Below, in pieces: positions 1 to 6,524 of a stretch of 8,529 nt of DNA. Both the position numbers and the translations under genes were made by a program. Under the pieces are notes generated by a model. It was given only the letters and a program-made list of their open reading frames with translations, had not been told where the DNA came from and searched no databases. Position 1 is the first letter of the stretch. Each line of letters opens with the position of its first letter. The stretch is from the NCBI GenBank assembly GCA_041301185.1, contig JBFYSV010000232.1, forward strand, positions 1-8,529. The letters run 5' to 3'. This DNA is from JAQBDA01 sp041301185 (GTDB taxonomy: Bacteria > Chloroflexota > Anaerolineae > Anaerolineales > UBA4823).

Positions 1-3
1 CTG

Positions 4-78
4 TCGGGGCGCTGGGATTTGAACCCAGGGCCTCTTGCACCCCATGCAAGCGCGCTAGCCGGACTGCGCCACGCCCCG
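4..78 (-). tRNA. tRNA-Pro with anticodon GGG
   Basis: Read on the minus strand this folds as a complete 75-nt cloverleaf. The acceptor stem pairs CGGGGCG with CGCCCCG and the discriminator base is A. The D stem pairs GCGC with GCGC, the anticodon stem pairs CTTGC with GCAAG, and the T stem pairs CTGGG with CCCAG around a TTCAAAT loop. The anticodon loop ATGGGGT has T33, anticodon GGG (positions 41-43) and G37, so it reads the proline codon CCC. The C at position 1 and G37 are usual for tRNA-Pro. The 3' CCA is not encoded: the bases after the discriminator are CAG, so CCA must be added enzymatically. Confidence 0.96.
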
Positions 79-92
79 TTTGAGCGAAGGGT

Positions 93-121
93 ATTCTACT
101 TCACGGGGGGGAAGTTGTCAA
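93..121 (-). promoter_or_regulatory. Sigma-70-type promoter of the tRNA-Pro gene
   Basis: On the minus strand there is a perfect -35 box TTGACA (116-121), a 17-bp spacer and a -10 box TAGAAT (93-98). Transcription would start near position 86, leaving a 5' leader of under 10 nt before the tRNA at 78. The spacer contains a run of seven G (plus-strand sense). Confidence 0.85.
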
Positions 122-179
122 CCTGCCGGGAGGCGGTTTCGTGTGGATTGGGATTACATTCGCAATATCTCCAATAGGT

Positions 180-185
180 TATAAT
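180..185 (+). promoter_or_regulatory. Likely -10 box for the M23 lipoprotein gene
   Basis: A perfect TATAAT lies 35 bp upstream of the ATG at 221. No good -35 hexamer is found 16-18 bp upstream (CATTCG at the 17-bp spacing), so this is either activator-dependent or a chance match. The rest of the 79-220 gap holds only the tRNA promoter and no other recognisable feature. Confidence 0.4.
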
Positions 186-220
186 CCACCTGTTCCAATT
201 GGGTGTAGGGCAGCGAATCA

Positions 221-1069
221 ATGATAGTCAAAATGGTGTTACGTCTCCTGGTATTTCTCTTGCTGATCTTTTCACTGGCAGCGTGCGGGCAATCGCCCGA
301 TACGGGCAGCTTGCTGCCGATTGCGACCACTGAGATAGAACAGGCAGAGTCGCCCACCCCTCAGGGTGAGCTTGCGCCAGTGACACCCTCCCCCGCCACA
401 CTATTCCTGCCGACTGTTGTTCTGCCTTCCCCTACCCCTACAGCCACCCCCACGCCAATCCCTTTCCGCATCTGCTCCCCGCTGGATATCCACGACCTGG
501 ACGAGCTGCCAGAGATCATCTCTGACCCCTACCGCCCGCCGCCTCCCGGCAAGGAGGAGCGCCACCATGGGGTGGATTTCTCGTACTACCGGCGCGGCGA
601 GCGCACCACTATTCAGGGGGTGGGTGTGCAGTCGGTCTTCTCCGGCAGGGTGATTGCAGCCATCCCAGATAGCTTCCCGTATGGCAATGTGGTCATTATT
701 GAGACTGTGTACGAGGACCTGCCCGCCGAGCTTGCTGCTGAACTGGAGATCTCGCCAGGCGAGTCGATCTATACGCTATATGCCCACATGGACCAGGCTC
801 CGCTGGTCACCCTGGGCGATACGGTGCTTGCCTGCCAGCCCTTAGGCCAGGTGGGGGTGAGCGGTAATGCTTACGAGCCGCACCTGCACCTGGAAATGCG
901 CCTTGGCGCTCCTGGCGCAGAGTTCTCCATCATGGGCTTTTATAAGGCGGATGATACCGCTGAGGAGCGCAGCAACTACGTGCTGTGGCGCACCAGCGGG
1001 GAGTTCCGCCACTTTGACCCCATGCGGGTGTTGAAGAAGACCAGTGACGATCCAATCGGCGGAGATTAG
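221..1069 (+). CDS. M23-family (LytM-type) zinc endopeptidase lipoprotein
   Basis: A probable peptidoglycan-cleaving or peptidoglycan-binding lipoprotein of 282 residues, anchored outside the membrane. Residues 6-21 are a hydrophobic signal peptide ending in the lipobox L19-A20-A21-C22. Residues 45-82 are a Thr/Pro-rich linker. The M23 domain spans about 112-270. It has the HxGxD motif (H115, D119), the Y-A-H motif (H189) and the H-x-H motif (H221, H223), so all expected zinc ligands and the catalytic His are present and it is probably active. An acidic insertion of about 20 residues (163-182) separates two core strands. The start at 221 has only a weak ribosome-binding site; an in-frame ATG at 233 would still give a full signal peptide. 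The gene stands alone: the tRNA upstream and the dehydrogenase-like genes downstream are on the other strand. The natural substrate and any division or sporulation role cannot be told from sequence. Confidence 0.9.
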   Translation: MIVKMVLRLLVFLLLIFSLAACGQSPDTGSLLPIATTEIEQAESPTPQGELAPVTPSPATLFLPTVVLPSPTPTATPTPIPFRICSPLDIHDLDELPEIISDPYRPPPPGKEERHHGVDFSYYRRGERTTIQGVGVQSVFSGRVIAAIPDSFPYGNVVIIETVYEDLPAELAAELEISPGESIYTLYAHMDQAPLVTLGDTVLACQPLGQVGVSGNAYEPHLHLEMRLGAPGAEFSIMGFYKADDTAEERSNYVLWRTSGEFRHFDPMRVLKKTSDDPIGGD

Positions 1070-1124
1070 CCACCCGAAGAAATACGCCTAACTGAGAATT
1101 CTTGGGTTTAGATTTCGCTTCAAG

Positions 1125-2270
1125 CTAACGTGGACGGGCTTCGTAATGTCCTGACTTCAACCAGGCTCTCAAGCTGCCTCGATACAGCGCCCTCTCAAAG
1201 TATCCGCCACCCGGGCCAAGGCCTTTGTATCCGATTCTGAGCAAAGCTTCCATCAGTGGCTCAAGCTGCTGTGCGTAGTGGCGCATACAAGCCTCGGGAT
1301 GAATGCCGGGCCAGGAATAGCAGCTTACTGTAGTTCGGCGGTGTGAGCTAGGAATGCTTTCCGGTACCGTCCTATCCCAAAGCGGGTCATCTGGTGAAAA
1401 GGCATACTGATCCAGGTTCCCCTGGGGAATGCCCTCGATTCCGCGCACAACAGGAGGCTGAGAGTCCAGGATGTAGGGATCAACCGCAAGATCGGTCAGG
1501 ACGGCATGTTCGGGCAGCCACTCAATCCACGCGTTGGGGACTACCGGTTTGGAAGTATCCCGGCGTTGGGTTGCATCAACCAGGATGTCCGCTTCCTGGA
1601 AAAGCTGCTGTATAATGCCTGGATTTGTGGAGATATTCCTGCCAACCGCAATTGCCATGGCGCCTGGGCCGCCTTGCTGGATATGCAGGTTGTTGCGTTC
1701 GAGATTGCCAAGCTTGGTTGCCGCGTCTACGGCGTGTTTGCCGACCATGCCTGTCCCGAGCACCAGCACCCGAATTGGGGTGCCATCCGGTTTTTGCAAG
1801 CCAGTCCAGCGTTTCTCCAGCACGTCGAAGGCAGCTTCCAGCCCATTCCAGGCCACCGCGCGCATGTTTTCTACCAGGCGGAGATTAATATCGTTGACAA
1901 TGCTATCCAGGGAGATGGCGTTAAGCCCCAGGGTTTTGAGGGTCTCGACTCTTTTCGGGCGGGTTGGGAAATGCAACATCGAAACCAGACAGCTGCCTGG
2001 TTTGAGCATCTTGAACTCCTCCATCAGGGGCGATCGAAGGACAATGACGATATCTTGCTGAAAAGCTTCCGTACGCGAACATAAGCGTACGTTCACATTG
2101 CCTTGCCGGTAATCATCAAAGCTGTAGCCCGACCGTGAGCCGTATCCTTCTTCAATGTAAATATTTGCGCCAAGGTTTGCCAGAAATTCAATGAACTCGG
2201 GTAAATAGACGCGTTTTTCGCCCATCTCCTTCATCATGCGTGGGAATCCAATCGTGATTGTTCTACTCAA
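1125..2270 (-). CDS. Alanine dehydrogenase / saccharopine dehydrogenase-superfamily protein, paralogue A
   Basis: A 381-residue protein with the two-domain layout of NAD(P)-dependent alanine, saccharopine and related amino-acid dehydrogenases. The N-terminal domain (about 1-140) carries the K-E-x-G-E-x-R block (R20, matching the substrate Arg of alanine dehydrogenase) and a S-M-L-H block (H100, matching catalytic His96 of the mycobacterial enzyme). The Rossmann segment has G172-T-G-M-V-G177, and D264 lies where alanine dehydrogenase has its V-D-I-A-I-D block. The residue 21 before the His is R79, where alanine dehydrogenase has Lys75, so alanine/pyruvate should not be assumed as substrate. 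A cysteine-containing C-terminal block S-C-Y-S-W-P-G (316-322) is shared with the next gene. The start is TTG, supported by a strong Shine-Dalgarno sequence and by alignment with the paralogue's ATG start. It is the downstream member of a two-gene minus-strand unit. The superfamily is clear; the reaction is not. Confidence 0.75.
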   Translation of the reverse strand: MSRTITIGFPRMMKEMGEKRVYLPEFIEFLANLGANIYIEEGYGSRSGYSFDDYRQGNVNVRLCSRTEAFQQDIVIVLRSPLMEEFKMLKPGSCLVSMLHFPTRPKRVETLKTLGLNAISLDSIVNDINLRLVENMRAVAWNGLEAAFDVLEKRWTGLQKPDGTPIRVLVLGTGMVGKHAVDAATKLGNLERNNLHIQQGGPGAMAIAVGRNISTNPGIIQQLFQEADILVDATQRRDTSKPVVPNAWIEWLPEHAVLTDLAVDPYILDSQPPVVRGIEGIPQGNLDQYAFSPDDPLWDRTVPESIPSSHRRTTVSCYSWPGIHPEACMRHYAQQLEPLMEALLRIGYKGLGPGGGYFERALYRGSLRAWLKSGHYEARPR

Positions 2271-2277
2271 GTGTTTT

Positions 2278-2284
2278 CCTCCTT
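2278..2284 (-). promoter_or_regulatory. Strong Shine-Dalgarno that fixes a TTG start
   Basis: On the minus strand AAGGAGG sits 7 nt before the TTG at 2270-2268. The nearest in-frame ATG is codon 12, inside a block conserved with the paralogue, so TTG is preferred as the start. Confidence 0.8.
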
Positions 2285-2313
2285 AAAAAAATCTCTTTTA
2301 GGATGATAAGGGT

Positions 2314-3495
2314 CTAAGCCCCATTCTGGGATGTGCCCTTCTCTAAACGTTGGGAAGGTGTTGTTTCTGGATTTGCTTTCCAACGGGAGAGCATAGCTCT
2401 ACCGATAGCCCGCTCAAAAAATGCTCCTTCAGGGTCGATATTTTCAACATTTCCCTTCTCGATAAGCACATGCATCAGTGGGCGGAGCTGGCGACCGTAA
2501 ATTTCCATGCACTGTTTGGGGTATATCCCCGGCCAGGAGTAACACGAAACCGAATAGCGCCGGTGCTCGGTGGAAACACACTGCGGCAAATTGTCGAAAG
2601 CAGGATCATCCGGCGGGAAAATATAACGGTCCAGATTGCCCTGGGGAATGCCTTCAATTCCCTTCACAGACACGGTATCTGTCTCGCAATCATAAGGATC
2701 GACTGAAAGATCAACCACGACAGCATGCGATGGCAAGTACGCAACCCAGCGATTGGGGATGACTGGAATGCGTGGATCTTCGCGCTGGGTGGCGTCCACC
2801 AGCATGTCAGTGCGGGACAGGATCTCGCTCATCAAGCTCTCGTGGGACGTGAGATCGTAATCGACTGTGGTTACCATCACGCCGGGAATGCCGGCAGCGA
2901 GCATTCGCTTGCGCAGAGCCTCGTCCCCGTAGCGAATGGCAGCTTGCATCACATGCGAGCCGACTGCACCACCCCCCAGCAGAGTTACCTGGATAGGCGG
3001 GCGATTGGGGCTCCCAAATCCCGGCGCGGGGTAGATGGAACGCAAAACTCGAAATCCAGCTTCAACCCCGTTCCAAGCTACGACTCGTAGATTCTCAACC
3101 AGCCTGCGCCCGGTGTCATCTTTGAGTGAGTCCAATGAAATCGCCTCAATACCTAAGCTTTTCAGGAATGCAACTCGTTGCGGGCGAGTGGGGTAGTGCA
3201 ACATGGAGATTAAACAGGCTCCAGGTCGCATTTCCCGGATGTAATCATCTTCAGGGTAGCGAAGCACCAGGACTAAATCTTGTTGATATACTTCTTCGCG
3301 CGAGGCGAAAGTAATGGAAGGCGCTATCTGGCGGTAGTCCTGTTCGACAAAGGACATACCCGATCCATATCCATATTCCAAAACCACATTCGCGCCATAT
3401 CTTTCCAGCCGGGAGACGAAACCCGGCAGGAAGTCGCGCCGCTCGCCCGGTTCTTTATGCATACGCGCCAGGCCAAGATTGATGGATTTGCTCAT
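2314..3495 (-). CDS. Alanine dehydrogenase / saccharopine dehydrogenase-superfamily protein, paralogue B
   Basis: A 393-residue paralogue of the gene that follows it, with the same domain order. It has R20 in the K-E-P-G-E-R-R block, H100 in S-M-L-H, a Rossmann glycine motif G174-G-G-A-V-G179 and D266 in the D-L-S-V-D-P block. It also has R79 in place of the alanine dehydrogenase Lys. Shared blocks include D-Y-R-Q, L-D-S, R-L-V-E-N, A-W-N-G, V-D-A-T-Q-R, G-I-E-G-I-P-Q-G-N-L-D and S-C-Y-S-W-P-G. Its C-terminal tail (about 375-393) is longer and polar. The ATG at 3495 follows a GGGGAGG ribosome-binding site at a slightly long 10-nt spacing. It is first in the minus-strand pair, 43 bp before paralogue A. 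The two proteins could form a hetero-oligomer or handle related substrates; both are inference. Confidence 0.75.
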   Translation of the reverse strand: MSKSINLGLARMHKEPGERRDFLPGFVSRLERYGANVVLEYGYGSGMSFVEQDYRQIAPSITFASREEVYQQDLVLVLRYPEDDYIREMRPGACLISMLHYPTRPQRVAFLKSLGIEAISLDSLKDDTGRRLVENLRVVAWNGVEAGFRVLRSIYPAPGFGSPNRPPIQVTLLGGGAVGSHVMQAAIRYGDEALRKRMLAAGIPGVMVTTVDYDLTSHESLMSEILSRTDMLVDATQREDPRIPVIPNRWVAYLPSHAVVVDLSVDPYDCETDTVSVKGIEGIPQGNLDRYIFPPDDPAFDNLPQCVSTEHRRYSVSCYSWPGIYPKQCMEIYGRQLRPLMHVLIEKGNVENIDPEGAFFERAIGRAMLSRWKANPETTPSQRLEKGTSQNGA

Positions 3496-3537
3496 CGTGG
3501 GGTTGCCTCCCCTGGATAGGAATTAATTAAATCAGTT

Positions 3538-3588
3538 TACCACAGGTATTTTTCCATTATGGAGGGCAATCCAGATTTACCTGTAGGT
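3538..3588. repeat. Inverted pair of TACCTGT elements in the divergent control region
   Basis: TACCACAGGTA (3538-3548) is an 11-bp palindrome with a 3-nt centre. ACCTGTAGGT (3579-3588) is a second palindrome with 4-bp arms. The core ACAGGTA at 3542-3548 is repeated in inverted orientation as TACCTGT at 3578-3584. They lie upstream of the minus-strand dehydrogenase-like pair, where a regulator might bind. No convincing sigma-70 promoter for the minus-strand genes was found in this stretch. Confidence 0.4.
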
Positions 3589-3604
3589 TTTGGGCGATCG
3601 CGTC

Positions 3605-3633
3605 TTGACATGCGCCTCGAAATTTGGTAATCT
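3605..3633 (+). promoter_or_regulatory. Sigma-70-type promoter of the tetR-acyl-CoA dehydrogenase cluster
   Basis: A perfect -35 TTGACA (3605-3610), a 17-bp spacer and a -10 TAATCT (3628-3633) put the start of transcription near 3640. The start point lies at the left edge of the TetR-type palindrome, and the leader is about 25 nt. Confidence 0.8.
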
Positions 3634-3638
3634 ATATC

Positions 3639-3654
3639 TACCGACCGTTCGGTA
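3639..3654. promoter_or_regulatory. TetR-type operator palindrome, probable autorepression site
   Basis: The 16-bp sequence TACCGACCGTTCGGTA has 6-bp arms (TACCGA/TCGGTA) that are exact inverted repeats. It begins 5 bp after the -10 box, covers the predicted transcription start and ends directly before the GGGAG ribosome-binding site (3655-3659) of the TetR gene. A repressor bound here would block initiation. From memory, it fits the consensus described for the Thermus thermophilus TetR protein PfmR, a repressor of fatty-acid and phenylacetate genes (TACCGACCGNTNGGTN). I cannot verify that here. Confidence 0.8.
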
Positions 3655-3665
3655 GGGAGCATGCC

Positions 3666-4235
3666 ATGACGAAGGATGAAATCTTAAGTGCGGCTGCACA
3701 GATTTTCTCCCAGAAAGGATTCCACGCTGCCTCCATGCAAGACATCGCCCAGGCAGTCAATTTACAAAAAGCCAGCCTGTACTACCACGTATCCAGCAAG
3801 CAAGAGATCCTGCTTGCCCTGCTCGACCGAGCCCTGGACCTGCTGATCGAGGACATCCAGCAGGTTGTCAGCCAGCCGTTGTCTGCCGACCAGAAAATAC
3901 GCCAGGCAATGGTAGCCTACCTCTCGGCAATCCTGGCCCATCGCGACCTGGCATCGGTCTTGCTTTTGGAGCACCGCTCATTAGAGCCGCAGTACCAGGC
4001 TCAGCACATGGTCAACCGCGATCGTTTTGAGCAGCTATGGCGGGATATGGTCCAGGAGGGCATCGAGCAGAGGGTGTTCAACTGCACCGATCCAGCGCTT
4101 GTTTCCCGCTCATTATTAGGGGTGATGAACTGGACAATCACCTGGTACCGTCCTGAAGGCCGCCTCTTGCCGGCTGAAATTGCGGAGCAGTTTGCCCATC
4201 TGTTCCTGGATGGGCTGCTGGTGCGGAAGGATTAG
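3666..4235 (+). CDS. TetR-family regulator, KstR2-like, of acyl-CoA metabolism
   Basis: A 189-residue DNA-binding repressor. The N-terminal helix-turn-helix lies at about 21-48, with the typical S-L-Y-Y-H-V-S-S-K-Q-E recognition-helix region at 37-47. The C-terminal ligand domain holds N155-W156 and W160-Y161-R162-P163, a pattern I associate with KstR2-type TetR proteins that sense CoA thioesters. The start at 3666 is chosen over an upstream in-frame TTG at 3624 because GGGAG (3655-3659) is 6 nt before the ATG and because the TTG lies upstream of the predicted transcription start. It is first in a four-gene plus-strand cluster, with only 3 bp between its stop and the next ATG. The palindrome in its own promoter implies autorepression. 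The inducing ligand is probably an acyl-CoA handled by the downstream dehydrogenases, which is inference. Confidence 0.88.
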   Translation: MTKDEILSAAAQIFSQKGFHAASMQDIAQAVNLQKASLYYHVSSKQEILLALLDRALDLLIEDIQQVVSQPLSADQKIRQAMVAYLSAILAHRDLASVLLLEHRSLEPQYQAQHMVNRDRFEQLWRDMVQEGIEQRVFNCTDPALVSRSLLGVMNWTITWYRPEGRLLPAEIAEQFAHLFLDGLLVRKD

Positions 4236-4238
4236 GCA

Positions 4239-5315
4239 ATGTTTCAGGAAAATGCCCCGGCGAGAAACACAGTGCAGGCCTTCGAAACAGATCGGGGAGC
4301 CAGAGTCTACCAGATTGCCTTGCAAGAATTCCCGATCTTATGGGGATATGCGTACGCCGTCCGCGTGCAAGATGGCGATCAGGAATACCGGGTTCTGATC
4401 GACAGCGGCTCCGGCTACGGGGATTCCAACCCGGAATTGGAGGCGGGCTTGCAGGTGGTTGCTGAGCGGGAGGGGGTCCCATTTGGGCTGCAAGACCTGA
4501 CCCACGTGCTGATCACCCACGGGCATATCGACCATTTCGGCGGGCTATCTTACGTGCGCCCGCGCACCGCTGCCCGGATTGGCGTCCATGAGCTGGATTT
4601 GCGCAACCTGACCAACTACGAAGAGCGCCTGGAGATGATCGCCCCGCGCTTGCGGCAGTTTTTGCTTGAGGCGGGCGTTTCCAGCCAGGACGTGGACAGC
4701 CTGATCCAGCTCTATACTCTGACCAAGCAGATCTATCGCTCGGTTGAGGTTGATTTCACCTACGAAGAGGCAGGCATGCGCCTGGGGCCGTTTGAGATGC
4801 TGCACGTTCCCGGGCACTGCGCCGGGCATGTCGTCATTCGCCTGCACGATGTCCTGTTTAGCGGGGACCATGTGCTGAACGATATCAGCCCCCACCAATC
4901 GCCCGAACATTTGACCCTTTCCACCGGCTTGGAGCATTATCTGAAATCCCTGGATGTCCTGCAAGGGTGGGGTGGGGGGGTGAGGCTTACCCTGGGAGGC
5001 CATAAAGACATCATCACAGACTTGCCAGCCCGGCTGGATGCCATCCGGCAGATCCACCGTCACAGGCTGGATGACGTACTAAACTTGCTGGATACTCCCC
5101 ACACCATTGCCGAGGTGTCGAAGGTGCTATTCGGCAAGGTGCACGGCTACAATGTGCTTCTGGCGTTGGAGGAAGCCGGCGCACACGTGGAGTATCTGTA
5201 CCAGCGCGGTTTGCTGGGGATCGCCAATTTAGTAGAGCTAGAGCGCAACACAACCCCAGTACCCATTCTATACCAGCGCATCCATCGGAGTGGAAGCCAA
5301 CCATTCGCTGCTTAA
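4239..5315 (+). CDS. Metallo-beta-lactamase-fold hydrolase with C-terminal helical domain
   Basis: A 358-residue cytoplasmic hydrolase with no signal peptide. The MBL core has I-D-S-G at 54-57 and T-H-G-H-I-D-H with H94, H96, D98 and H99. It also has P-G-H-C-A-G-H with H193, S-G-D-H with D210, and G-G-H with H255. All usual ligands for a dinuclear metal site are present. Residues about 262-335 look like the winged-helix extension of LACTB2-type enzymes. The family includes thioesterases, lactonases, glyoxalase II-like enzymes and nucleases. The position between an acyl-CoA regulator and two acyl-CoA dehydrogenases favours an ester or thioester substrate, but that rests on context. The ATG is 3 bp after the TetR stop, and its ribosome-binding site GGAAGG lies within the end of tetR, so the two are probably translated together. 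A run of G7 lies inside the gene but the conserved frame continues past it. Confidence 0.85.
   Translation: MFQENAPARNTVQAFETDRGARVYQIALQEFPILWGYAYAVRVQDGDQEYRVLIDSGSGYGDSNPELEAGLQVVAEREGVPFGLQDLTHVLITHGHIDHFGGLSYVRPRTAARIGVHELDLRNLTNYEERLEMIAPRLRQFLLEAGVSSQDVDSLIQLYTLTKQIYRSVEVDFTYEEAGMRLGPFEMLHVPGHCAGHVVIRLHDVLFSGDHVLNDISPHQSPEHLTLSTGLEHYLKSLDVLQGWGGGVRLTLGGHKDIITDLPARLDAIRQIHRHRLDDVLNLLDTPHTIAEVSKVLFGKVHGYNVLLALEEAGAHVEYLYQRGLLGIANLVELERNTTPVPILYQRIHRSGSQPFAA
4965..4980 (+). repeat. G-rich tract, G3-T-G4-T-G7
   Basis: Three G runs separated by single T bases occur inside the hydrolase gene, encoding a Trp-Gly-Gly-Gly turn. The tract can satisfy a four-run G-quadruplex pattern if the G7 is split. 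The G7 is also a potential slippage or sequencing-error site; the reading frame on both sides is conserved, so the stated length looks right. Confidence 0.5.
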
Positions 5316-5377
5316 AAAACGTTGATACTTGCATCCAGGTTCGAGTGTTCACCAACCGTCTTTCAGGAGAGCGTATC

Positions 5378-6472
5378 ATGTACTCATTTACACCCACCGA
5401 GGAACAAAAAATGCTGGTCGATGCGATCAGCCGCTATGCCAACCAGGATCTGCGCGCCAAAGCCCACGATGCCGAGGAAGAGCACATGCTGCCGCAGAAC
5501 CTGCTGGAAAAAGGCTGGGAGCTGGGCTATTTACAGGCATCTATTCCAGAGCAGTATGGCGGCTTTGGCGATCGGTCGGCGGTCACCGGGGTGCTGGCAG
5601 CCGAAGAGCTGGCCTGGGGCGATCTGGCGGGCGCCCTGGCGATCCTGATGCCCGGGTTGTATGCCGCGCCGATCTTATTGGCAGGAACTGAGGAGCAAAA
5701 ACAACAATTCCTACCGCCGGTTATCGAGGCCGAATGGCAGGCATACACGGCTGCCCTGGTTGAGCCAACCTTCGATTTCGATCCGAACGATCTGCGCACC
5801 ACTGCCGTAGAGAGCGGTGATGGCTATCTGATCAATGGAGCCAAGACATTTGTGCCTTACGCTGATCAGGCGCAAGGGATGCTGGTGTTCGCCAGGTTGG
5901 AAGGCGTCACCCAGGGGTTCATCGTACCGCAAGGCGCGCCTGGAGTGGAGGTGGCTGACCGTCAAAAGCTGATGGGCATCAATGCCTTGCCGGTTTACCG
6001 GGTGAATTTTAATAATGTGCACCTGCCTGAGGATCACCGCCTGGGCGGCAGGCAAGGTCATGATTTTGAGCCTGTCTTAAGCGCGATGCGGGTTGCATTG
6101 GCTGGTCTGGCACTTGGCGTGTCGCGAGCTGCATACGAGTTTTCCAGGGATTATGCCAAAGACCGGGAGGTGTTCGGCGTCAAGGTTGCCCAGAAACAGG
6201 CCATCGCCTTCATGCTGGCAGAGATGGCAACTGAGATCGAGGCCATCCGTTTGCTGACCTGGGAAGCTGCCTGGATGCTGGATAACGGGAAGGAAGGTGC
6301 CAGCAAACATGCCTACCTCGCCCTGACCGGTGCGACGGATATGGCGATGATGGTCACCGACCGGGCTGTCCAGATCCTGGGCGGGCATGGCTACATCCGT
6401 GAATATCCGGTTGAGTTGTGGATGCGCAACGGGCGCGGCATCGCCACCTTCAACGGGCTGGCAATTGTTTAG
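5378..6472 (+). CDS. Acyl-CoA dehydrogenase-family subunit without catalytic Glu (degenerate partner)
   Basis: A 364-residue protein with the all-alpha / beta / all-alpha layout of acyl-CoA dehydrogenases. Hand alignment to MCAD is ungapped over the key intervals. The base Glu376 of Y-E-G-T falls on N359, and the alternative helix-G Glu site (Thr255 in MCAD) falls on M237, so no known catalytic Glu is present. The flavin-ring motif T-E-P-G-A-G-S-D is V128-E-P-T-F-D-F-D, and Trp166/Thr168 become F158/P160. In contrast, the residues that reach into the neighbour's FAD are kept: R263 and F266 (R-x-x-F-G) and Q332 in Q-I-L-G-G-H-G. The C-terminus stops five residues after the lost Glu position, omitting the usual Q-I-x-R-L-I-x-A tail. 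AGGAG at 5365-5369, 8 nt before the ATG, decides this start over an in-frame ATG at 5345. It is 62 bp after the hydrolase gene and 52 bp before the second dehydrogenase, with which it probably assembles. Confidence 0.88.
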   Translation: MYSFTPTEEQKMLVDAISRYANQDLRAKAHDAEEEHMLPQNLLEKGWELGYLQASIPEQYGGFGDRSAVTGVLAAEELAWGDLAGALAILMPGLYAAPILLAGTEEQKQQFLPPVIEAEWQAYTAALVEPTFDFDPNDLRTTAVESGDGYLINGAKTFVPYADQAQGMLVFARLEGVTQGFIVPQGAPGVEVADRQKLMGINALPVYRVNFNNVHLPEDHRLGGRQGHDFEPVLSAMRVALAGLALGVSRAAYEFSRDYAKDREVFGVKVAQKQAIAFMLAEMATEIEAIRLLTWEAAWMLDNGKEGASKHAYLALTGATDMAMMVTDRAVQILGGHGYIREYPVELWMRNGRGIATFNGLAIV

Positions 6473-6524
6473 CCCGCCGGGTTCCACAAGTGGATAGATT
6501 GAGATAACTTCAGGAGTCAGTGAA

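Noticed and set aside
1..220. tRNA gene as an integration site of a mobile element
   Set aside because: No integrase, no direct repeat of the tRNA 3' end and no change in gene style is visible in the window.
1070..1124. Bidirectional terminator between convergent genes
   Set aside because: Only a short AGAATTCT palindrome is present, without a GC-rich stem or T tract.
1506..2084. Plus-strand reading frame of 192 codons opposite the first dehydrogenase-like gene
   Set aside because: It is antisense to a gene with clear family motifs, has no domain-like motifs of its own and has no good ribosome-binding site.
3594..3601. GCGATCGC octamer (HIP1-like palindrome)
   Set aside because: A single copy is expected by chance; the HIP1 meaning depends on high genome-wide abundance in cyanobacteria.
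5350..5365. Possible second TetR operator before the first acyl-CoA dehydrogenase (ACCAACCG half site)
   Set aside because: Only one half resembles the 3639-3654 palindrome; the other arm does not match, and no promoter lies next to it.
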